Shown here: in pieces, positions 1 to 6,347 of the stretch
Position numbering within the stretch: the stretch's first letter is position 1
Layout: each line of letters opens with the position of its first letter
Assembly: GCF_000687755.1 (NCBI RefSeq)
Contig: NZ_JHXN01000011.1
Span: 1-48,286 of the forward strand
Direction of reading: 5' to 3'
DNA from: Taylorella asinigenitalis ATCC 700933
GTDB taxonomy: Bacteria > Pseudomonadota > Gammaproteobacteria > Burkholderiales > Burkholderiaceae_B
Length of the DNA: 48,286 nucleotides
Position numbers and translations under genes: made by a program
The notes under the pieces: generated by a model
The model's database searches: none
The model's input: the letters and a program-made list of their open reading frames with translations, nothing else
Told to the model about the DNA's origin: nothing

Positions 1-149
1 TACTTATTCTTAATGCTTATAATCGCTAAGCTATTAAAGTAATAAGGATTCAAATTAGAATTTTAGCAAAAGTTCAAAAACTTTTTGATTTTTAAAGAAC
101 AAAAGTATCGCTAATCTTATCTTAATCCAATGTTAACTAGAGGTTAGCG
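1..149 (-). promoter_or_regulatory. Probable CRISPR leader with boxA antitermination element
   Basis: This A+T-rich stretch follows the cas2 stop codon on the minus strand, where type I-C loci normally carry the leader and array. Read leftwards, bases 102 to 87 give TTGTTCTTTAAAAATC, a good match to boxA (GYTCTTTAANA). boxA elements upstream of CRISPR arrays are known to recruit Nus factors and prevent Rho termination in long arrays. The same core recurs in the rRNA leader at 48062-48075, but the conserved rRNA-leader bases after it (CAGCCGATAAGTGTGGG) are missing here, so I prefer a CRISPR leader to an rRNA leader. No repeat or spacer is visible before the window ends. Array presence is inferred. 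Confidence 0.5.
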
Positions 150-443
150 TCAAAGAATTAAAGGGTCCTTATAAATATCTATTGAAGGTTTTGCACCGTG
201 ATGTTCAACCTTTCCCCGCCATTTGCTTCCCAAATTGTAGAATCTCAAACTGTCTTTTTCAGGGTCGTATAAATCTAGCAATGTAGTCTTTAATTTTATC
301 CACTTTTCTGGATCTATATCACATTCAAATACCGAGTACTGAACTCTTATTCCGAAGTTTTGACATGCATTCGATATTTTTTTCAATCTTTTAGCACCTG
401 AACTGTCTTTCATGTCCACATCATAAGTAATTAGTATTAACAT
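150..443 (-). CDS. cas2: CRISPR-associated endoribonuclease Cas2 (type I-C)
   Basis: Cas2 is the structural partner of Cas1 in the spacer-integration complex. The protein begins MLILITYDVD, the first beta strand of the ferredoxin-like fold with the conserved Asp, and has about 97 residues, the usual size. I chose ATG at 443 because GAGG lies five bases upstream; a GTG at 449 would overlap the cas1 stop and add two residues. It is the last gene of the leftward cas operon and is followed directly by the presumed CRISPR leader. Nothing suggests decay. Confidence 0.93.
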   Translation of the reverse strand: MLILITYDVDMKDSSGAKRLKKISNACQNFGIRVQYSVFECDIDPEKWIKLKTTLLDLYDPEKDSLRFYNLGSKWRGKVEHHGAKPSIDIYKDPLIL

Positions 444-445
444 GT

Positions 446-1459
446 TCACCTCATTAGGAATGGTGGATATTCCTGTAATTCACCTCTTATATGACGAGCC
501 AGCAATTGCGATTGTATATGTGGAATTAACCCTATAGGTACTTTTTCGTTGATATAAGGATGTATTATTAATTCTTGTTTTTTTGATTGATAAATACTTA
601 AGATTTTTTTTCTTAAATCATCTTTCATCCTAATTGCACCGCTTAGCTCAAACTCAAATCCATTTACATCTATTTGCTTTAGATTTATCATTGTAAGAAC
701 AAGTCTATCAACCAACCATGCTCTTAGCTCTTCTAGGATATCTAAACTCAAACTACTTCTCCCTGACCTATCTGAATGCAAAAAACCAACCTGTGGATCA
801 AGCCCTACACCTTGTAAAGCACTTGTTATATCATTAGATAAAACTGAATATAAAAATGAAAGAAGGGCATTCACTGGATCAGTCGGAGGTCTTTTAAATC
901 TTCCATTAAATCTAAAGTTTGATGGTTTAAGTATTAAGGTATCAAAGACAGAGAAATACCTTGAAGCTGCATCTCCTTCTAAGCCAAGCAGTGATTGTTT
1001 AGAAGTTATATTTTTAATATTGTTTAAAATAAACGTTAAAGAATCTATTGTTGATTCTATTTCTGAATTATTCGAATGATTCCTTATGAATCTTTGTAAA
1101 ACACGCTTAGAGGATTGAATCTTCGCAGCAATTATATTTTTAGCAATCGGCAAAGGGCAGTTATCTGCCATTCTATATTGATTTTTTCTAAGTAGTACAT
1201 TTCCATTTTGTTTTCCAACATATCTTCCTAGAAATCTTCCATGTTCAGTATATAAACACAAAAGAACATTTTTTTCGCCACAGAAACCTACTAGAAAAGG
1301 AGATATTAATACATTGCCAAAGCAGAAAATTTGCCCAATTGAGTGGATAGGAATTTGAGCAACTTTTTTTTTATCAACTTCCAAAACGATTGTATCCCTT
1401 TCTTTGTGTAAATAACTACCTTGAGAAGTAACATAAATTGAATTAGTCAATTTCTTCAT
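446..1459 (-). CDS. cas1: CRISPR-associated integrase Cas1 (type I-C)
   Basis: Cas1 is the metal-dependent integrase that inserts new spacers at the leader end of the array. The start MKKLTNSIYVTSQGSYLHK is typical of type I-C Cas1, so I prefer ATG at 1459 (337 aa) to the TTG at 1483; either start lies inside the end of cas4. The catalytic features are intact: the Glu in GLEGDAASRYF and the His and acidic residues of GFLHSDRSGRSS..DILEE. The close overlaps with cas4 and cas2 point to a single transcript with translational coupling. One TGGCAATG-type motif (1312) lies in this gene. The adaptation module therefore looks functional although cas3 is missing nearby. Confidence 0.95.
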   Translation of the reverse strand: MKKLTNSIYVTSQGSYLHKERDTIVLEVDKKKVAQIPIHSIGQIFCFGNVLISPFLVGFCGEKNVLLCLYTEHGRFLGRYVGKQNGNVLLRKNQYRMADNCPLPIAKNIIAAKIQSSKRVLQRFIRNHSNNSEIESTIDSLTFILNNIKNITSKQSLLGLEGDAASRYFSVFDTLILKPSNFRFNGRFKRPPTDPVNALLSFLYSVLSNDITSALQGVGLDPQVGFLHSDRSGRSSLSLDILEELRAWLVDRLVLTMINLKQIDVNGFEFELSGAIRMKDDLRKKILSIYQSKKQELIIHPYINEKVPIGLIPHIQSQLLARHIRGELQEYPPFLMR

Positions 1460-2072
1460 AAGAACTTTCGTAGAGGTTATCAATATATTCTTTAGTTTTA
1501 TCTAAACTTATTATATTTGGCAAACAAGTGTCATATATAGAGCAAGATTTGCAACTAGAGCAAAGTATGGGATTTGGAGCTTTAGGATTATCAAACAAAA
1601 TTTTAACTTCGTTTATTAATGAAATGGTCATATCTCTAAGTTCATCTGTGAAACAAACTTTATGTCTAGCTTTATTTAGATCGTACCAAATGTAACCATA
1701 GCTGAGTTCAACACCTAACATTTCTTCTAAACATAAAGCTTGAGCACAAACTTGAACCTCGTCCATTTCATTTGGTTTAGGCTTTCCTCGTTTATATTCA
1801 ATGATGGTAATATGATTCATATCTGAATATTCAATCAAATCTATAAGCCCTGACATTTGGTATTTATGAGAAACGATTTGAATATTTCTAACTTGTTTTA
1901 TGTTGTTTCTTGAATCTGAAACTCCAGAATCAACTTTTGTATGTATCAATTCACCAGAGGCTGTTAGATAGTTTTCAGCCCAAAGCCCCTCAACATAAAT
2001 AAGGTACGCTTGTCTTTTGCAAAAGGCATAATGTTGAAGGGCTGAAAGTTGAAAATAGGGTTTATCTACCAT
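1443..2072 (-). CDS. cas4: CRISPR-associated exonuclease Cas4 (RecB-like, Fe-S)
   Basis: Cas4 trims prespacers and sets PAM orientation together with Cas1-Cas2. The 209-aa protein shows the RecB-family nuclease core (GLIDLIE, then IIEYKRGKPK, then QVCAQALCLEE). It also has the four cysteines of the Fe-S cluster: one near the N-terminus (FCKRQAYL) and a C-terminal group CSSCKSCSIYDTC. The ATG lies inside the last codons of cas7, an 11-base overlap, and the end overlaps cas1. All expected residues are present. Confidence 0.93.
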   Translation of the reverse strand: MVDKPYFQLSALQHYAFCKRQAYLIYVEGLWAENYLTASGELIHTKVDSGVSDSRNNIKQVRNIQIVSHKYQMSGLIDLIEYSDMNHITIIEYKRGKPKPNEMDEVQVCAQALCLEEMLGVELSYGYIWYDLNKARHKVCFTDELRDMTISLINEVKILFDNPKAPNPILCSSCKSCSIYDTCLPNIISLDKTKEYIDNLYESSYEEID

Positions 2073-2910
2073 CTAAAATTTCAGGTTTTAATTCACTGAG
2101 ATCATTAATGTTAAATGAACCATCTGAATTTACTTCTAAAGATTGATGAACTTTAGCTGATGAATGCTTACCTAATTTGGAATCGTGTTTCCACCAAATT
2201 AGCTTTAATATTTCCATGCTACCCTCAGGTCTCGCAGATGAAGCATCTCCCTCAAACATAGATAACATAGCATTTTTAAGTATGTCTGCATCATCATTAG
2301 AAAAGCCTGTTTTTTCAGCTAGCTGAGGTGAAATTGAGCCAAATGATACATAAACAGCTTCATCTATTCTATGTTTCATACCCATAGTATCGGAGCTTTT
2401 CTTTTTTCCATCTCCAGATCCGCTAACACTTTTTGTAATCTGTGTAGATGTGATATTAACTGGGTCAACTGAAAAAGCAGGTTGAATTGTTACGGGGCCT
2501 CTTATTCCTATTGATACACCTTCTGATTCACCTGCTTTCTTTTTTATAGCAAAAACTTGACCGAAAGCTCTGACATCGTACCATTTTTTGCATGCGTTCT
2601 CGTATGCAGTATTTCGATCATTAAATCCTTTTTTACCTAATCCATGCTCTTCATCTTCTGCTCTTTTTTCTAGAGTGGTAATGCCATCCACATTATTATC
2701 ATCAGACTGAACAAAAATTTTGAATCCATCTTTGTTTTCATTGAGTGATAAGATTCTGTTACGAATTTTTCTCTTCAAGCATACATCACTAATTTCTCCG
2801 AGACCATCAAAATTTACTCTCGGTCTATTACCGTTAAGTGGATCTCCATTTGGATTAGCGTTTTTTACTTTTATGATTAAAGCAAAGTCAATTTTATTAT
2901 CTAAAGACAT
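2062..2910 (-). CDS. cas7: Cascade backbone protein Cas7 (Csd2, type I-C)
   Basis: Cas7/Csd2 forms the helical backbone that covers the crRNA in the type I-C effector. The diagnostic N-terminal segment VKNANPNGDPLNGNRPRV lies near residues 14-31, and the length (282 aa) is normal. The central KSVSGSGDGKKKSSDTMGMKHRIDEAVY segment also fits the family. It sits 12 bases after cas8c in the operon. No frameshift or truncation is seen. Confidence 0.94.
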   Translation of the reverse strand: MSLDNKIDFALIIKVKNANPNGDPLNGNRPRVNFDGLGEISDVCLKRKIRNRILSLNENKDGFKIFVQSDDNNVDGITTLEKRAEDEEHGLGKKGFNDRNTAYENACKKWYDVRAFGQVFAIKKKAGESEGVSIGIRGPVTIQPAFSVDPVNITSTQITKSVSGSGDGKKKSSDTMGMKHRIDEAVYVSFGSISPQLAEKTGFSNDDADILKNAMLSMFEGDASSARPEGSMEILKLIWWKHDSKLGKHSSAKVHQSLEVNSDGSFNINDLSELKPEILDGR

Positions 2911-2922
2911 TATTTTCTCCTA

Positions 2923-4815
2923 TTAATTTAAAGTTGATTCTTCTGTTGTATCAGTGGTTTCTGAATGAGTGTCAGAGCCCTTTCTTTTATATATTTCATT
3001 TAACTGGCAATGGTATCCTAATAAAAATTCAGGACTAAGTGCCTTGTCATTTTTATAGCTATCTTCATCAAATAGTTCCATAATTTCTCCAATTATTATG
3101 TCTGGATTGCCAAATCTATATCTCTTTGAATATATTTTTAGCGAATCGTAAATTACCTTCCAAGTTGTATAGGGACGAGTTGAGAATCTTTGGAAATATC
3201 TCTCCGCAGATGTATCTCTTTTAGAGCCAGGCTCAATATCTTTAATTACTGAATCTTCTACTGCCTGTGCTACGGCCAAGAGCCTACCGTATAGATAATC
3301 TCTTGATTTGTTTGTTAAGTTAAGTGACATTTCAACCTCCTTATTTAAGTTTCGAATAGAGTATCCTTTGAAAATTGAGCAAGCCAAGGATATGTTTTTT
3401 CTGCGTTTAAAATTGTCATATTTCAATGGGTTACATGCATTATGAAAAGCTTTAGAAACCAAGTCCCACGGAATTTGTAAATTGTTAATTTGTATTGGGA
3501 TTAAGTTTGATAAAATGGAAGTTTTTAAAGTAGTGGATTCGTTTCCATATAGTTCGTTAACTATAATCCATGGTGAAGGGCTGAATTCATATGCTTCACC
3601 CTTAATAGAAAAAGTCCATGACAAATCCTCAATCCATTTGTTTATATTCCTCAAATAGTCATCTTTAAGCATTTCTCGAAAGTAGAGTATTGATCTCCTA
3701 CCAGGAGAAGCAGATTTAAAGATGATTATTGAAATCTTATCGCTGTCAGATAAGTTATTACTAAAACCAGCAAGTTTTTCTTTTAGTTTTTTAGATGCTT
3801 GAAATCCATAAGAAGAAGTCCAATCAGGTTCACTGTTCGTTTCTTCATCATCAAAAGGATTTGAAGGTTCTTCAATTTCTAAAGTTGGCAATACTATAGG
3901 TTTCAAATTTAAATTAGCCCAAGAAATTATTTCAATGTTATCGTAAGTAAAAGATTGACCCCTCTCTTTTAGCCATCTCAACATAGCGTGCAATTTATAA
4001 GAGGCTTCAACTGAAATTGTCGCTGCTTCGTGAGCTTCTATTGCTCTTCCTCTGTATGTGAAGCCTTTTGAATCATTAGATGAAATTATTTTTTCTCTGT
4101 CCCCTGCGTTCGAAATTTTGCAAGAGTAACTTGTAGAATAAGTTTTGTTTTCGCCATAATAAAAACAGAATTTTTTGTCAAGTTTTGTTGAACAAAAGTC
4201 GATCCAAGAGGAAATTAAATTTTCATCACTCCACGATTGATATGAGTTGCCTGCAGAGTCAATTACTGACCACACTACAAATAATTTATCAACATCACCC
4301 TTATCAGTTAAGGAATAAATTAATTTTTGTTCATCTGAGATAGCGAGTACATTGTTATTTAACAGGTCTTTAATTAGAGATTTTTTATTTACATATTTGT
4401 TAATAGCTTGGAGAACTTTATAACTTTCAGTTTTGCTCCACAGACCTATTAACTCTAAATATTTGGAATTCTTTTCTTCAAATTTATTTACTTCTTTAGG
4501 TGTGGAAAAATAGTCTTTTAGATCTCCAGCAACATAGCCTAGATTATCAGCGAGTGGGTGTGGTTCGGTGCCACTAGTTCTGGAATCGGACTGGGGTGTT
4601 ACAGGAATTAAATAAGATTTATTTTTGCTTTCTGAAGAAATTGTTTCTACTGATTTGAAATTTCCGTCTATATCAATTGTTACTATTAAATCAACTTTCT
4701 GTTTGTTGTGCAGAATGGGTGTTAATGGTTCAATCTTCTTGGATTCGTTTATATTGGATTTTATATCTTGATCAATAAAATCATATGCTTCTACTAAAGA
4801 ACTAATCCAACTCAT
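2923..4815 (-). CDS. cas8c: Cascade large subunit Cas8c (Csd1)
   Basis: Cas8c/Csd1 is the large subunit of the type I-C effector; it recognises the PAM and in many systems its gene also yields the small subunit Cas11c from an internal start. The 630-aa protein begins MSWISSLVEAYD, the usual family start, and contains the conserved SPSPWIIVNELYGNES and FQRFSTRPYTTW stretches. An acidic loop (PFDDEETNSEPDW) lies near residue 330. The start follows the cas5c stop with a 2-base gap. One TGGCAATG motif lies at 3005-3012. I did not resolve an internal Cas11c start. Confidence 0.92.
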   Translation of the reverse strand: MSWISSLVEAYDFIDQDIKSNINESKKIEPLTPILHNKQKVDLIVTIDIDGNFKSVETISSESKNKSYLIPVTPQSDSRTSGTEPHPLADNLGYVAGDLKDYFSTPKEVNKFEEKNSKYLELIGLWSKTESYKVLQAINKYVNKKSLIKDLLNNNVLAISDEQKLIYSLTDKGDVDKLFVVWSVIDSAGNSYQSWSDENLISSWIDFCSTKLDKKFCFYYGENKTYSTSYSCKISNAGDREKIISSNDSKGFTYRGRAIEAHEAATISVEASYKLHAMLRWLKERGQSFTYDNIEIISWANLNLKPIVLPTLEIEEPSNPFDDEETNSEPDWTSSYGFQASKKLKEKLAGFSNNLSDSDKISIIIFKSASPGRRSILYFREMLKDDYLRNINKWIEDLSWTFSIKGEAYEFSPSPWIIVNELYGNESTTLKTSILSNLIPIQINNLQIPWDLVSKAFHNACNPLKYDNFKRRKNISLACSIFKGYSIRNLNKEVEMSLNLTNKSRDYLYGRLLAVAQAVEDSVIKDIEPGSKRDTSAERYFQRFSTRPYTTWKVIYDSLKIYSKRYRFGNPDIIIGEIMELFDEDSYKNDKALSPEFLLGYHCQLNEIYKRKGSDTHSETTDTTEESTLN

Positions 4816-4817
4816 TT

Positions 4818-5534
4818 TTACTCCTCTATCTCTGAATAGAGATTATTAGTATTGTTTATGCTTTCTTCCCCAAAACATTTAGTAGGTCTCATTTCTCTTA
4901 TGAAATTGACTTTTAATTTAGGGTCATTAATTTCTGGAAAGGAAATAATTCCCTTTTTCATTTCAGCTGACCAGAATCTGTTTATTAATTTATTTTCCCC
5001 AGTTTCTTCAGGATATCCGTAACTGTGAAACATATTCCCAAAAGTTAAATCTGCATCATCATAAAAGCCATTCCCTGAATTAAATTCACAAGGTTCAACA
5101 TAGCCCTGGCATTCTCTTGAGCCTAAGAAAATATCTTGACGGCCTCCTCTCTCCAACATCCTTTTGGCAATGGATGAGTGCTTCTCCGTATTTCTATCTT
5201 TTTCGAGTTCTACCCAATTTTCATTCCATGTGAAATGTGCTAGAACTTGATATTCAACGTTTGTTAGATATGTGTAGTAGGATAGGCTGTTTTCGTCAAC
5301 GTTCCACTTTCTAGGCTTCATTGACTTACTTGCCATTTTGATTGGATTAATAATTCTTATTTTGTCAATATACCAAATAAAAGTTGGTTTCCAATATATA
5401 CTTTTAACTATACCTTTTATAGCTTCATAAGTTGGAACTTGATATGTAAATTTTTCGCCACCTAACTTAGTAAGTGGGTCAGTGAATAAAGCTTCTCTTC
5501 CCCATACTTTAAAACTTAAGTAATTTGATTCCAT
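4818..5534 (-). CDS. cas5c: crRNA-processing endonuclease Cas5c (Cas5d, type I-C)
   Basis: In type I-C systems, which lack Cas6, Cas5c/Cas5d cleaves the pre-crRNA and then stays in the effector. The protein shows FKVWGREALFTDPLTKLGG at the start, the YEAIKGI helix with the conserved Tyr, and a central KH pair (NTEKHSSIAKRM) that matches the catalytic Lys-His of characterised Cas5d. The block FLGSRECQGYVEPCEF follows. I chose ATG at 5534 because GGAG lies seven bases upstream. In standard type I-C operons cas3 comes just before this gene. Here the upstream 800 bp holds no cas3 or recognisable part of it. Confidence 0.92.
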   Translation of the reverse strand: MESNYLSFKVWGREALFTDPLTKLGGEKFTYQVPTYEAIKGIVKSIYWKPTFIWYIDKIRIINPIKMASKSMKPRKWNVDENSLSYYTYLTNVEYQVLAHFTWNENWVELEKDRNTEKHSSIAKRMLERGGRQDIFLGSRECQGYVEPCEFNSGNGFYDDADLTFGNMFHSYGYPEETGENKLINRFWSAEMKKGIISFPEINDPKLKVNFIREMRPTKCFGEESINNTNNLYSEIEE

Positions 5535-6347
5535 GCTGCATCTCCACAAGAACTTTTTTATATGATAGGAGATATGTCATAAAATGTAAAGTAAATTATA
5601 AATTAAAGTTAAATTTGTTGTATTTAATTCATAAGTACTTTAATCTAGGTTCACCGAAGTTTATACCTTGCACTCTTTCGATTTAAGAATATTGCACATA
5701 TGAGGGTTTATTGGATATAGCCCACTCCAGGCCCCATGTAGTTAGCTAATGATCTTTTTGAAAATGTCCTATAAACTACAGATGTTTCTCAAAAGTAAAT
5801 AATCAGAGAATTAAGTTCTAAGATAAACAAACTTTTTCTAAATTACGAAACTGAGAAGAATGTGGCATATTTATCTATATTAGAAGGTAGCAGATAAACG
5901 GCCATGCCAATTAAGAATTAGAGATATGATTTGGATCAATTCTGTCTTATGTTTGAAGATAGAATTACAAAGTATCTATATTCTATTTACTCCAAAATTT
6001 ACAGGCAACTAATTAACTTGCTTTCAATAAATAACAATAACCTCACCACCCATTGTTTTCCTACTTTTACAGCCTTGTGAACTTTGGCGTTTTACCAGTT
6101 GATGTGTATTGGTGGGTAGAGCTCATACTAATTCATCTTATAATTATTTTGATCTGATATACCTATTTTTACGACTCCACCTGTAACGGTAGACATTACA
6201 TATATAACACCCTTAACCATGAAAACTCCATAAATCTTTTGTGATTAGTTGAAACAAATTAATAATCATGATACATCTTCAAAATTATGTTGAAACATAT
6301 AAGTCTTTGTGGTGTAAGTATTTTTAGAACTTAATTGGAGGATAGGG
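5535..6347. other. Gene-poor, A+T-rich gap where cas3 would be expected
   Basis: This stretch separates the divergent cas operon and helicase gene and has many stops in all six frames. Apart from the GIY-YIG remnant (6067-6220, minus) I found only short open pieces, none of which I can assign to Cas3 or a transposase. No CRISPR-like repeat, tRNA or clear attachment site is visible. Promoters for both flanking genes must lie here, but A+T richness prevents a confident choice. Confidence 0.7.
6067..6220 (-). pseudogene. Decayed GIY-YIG (T5orf172-like) nuclease fragment
   Basis: On the minus strand an ATG at 6220, with GGAG six bases upstream, opens a 30-codon frame reading MVKGVIYVMSTVTGGVVKIG followed by ISDQNNYKMN and a stop (6128-6130). 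The pattern GVIYVM...G.VKIG matches the start of T5orf172/GIY-YIG domains (xIYVM...GLxKIGxT). The homology seems to continue in another frame from 6123 as THQYTSTGKTPKFTRL, ending at 6067, so the gene has at least one frameshift. Only about 50 codons can be recognised. The proposed family is inference from a short motif. Confidence 0.4.

Noticed and set aside
1-149. rRNA leader on the minus strand at the left edge
   Set aside because: boxA is shared with rRNA leaders, but the conserved bases that follow boxA at the right edge are absent, and the position after cas2 favours a CRISPR leader. It cannot be excluded.
5640-6060. Possible cas3 or transposase remnants
   Set aside because: Short open pieces on the minus strand (for example around 5690-5740 and 5880-5920) have suggestive words but no assignable motif and many stops.
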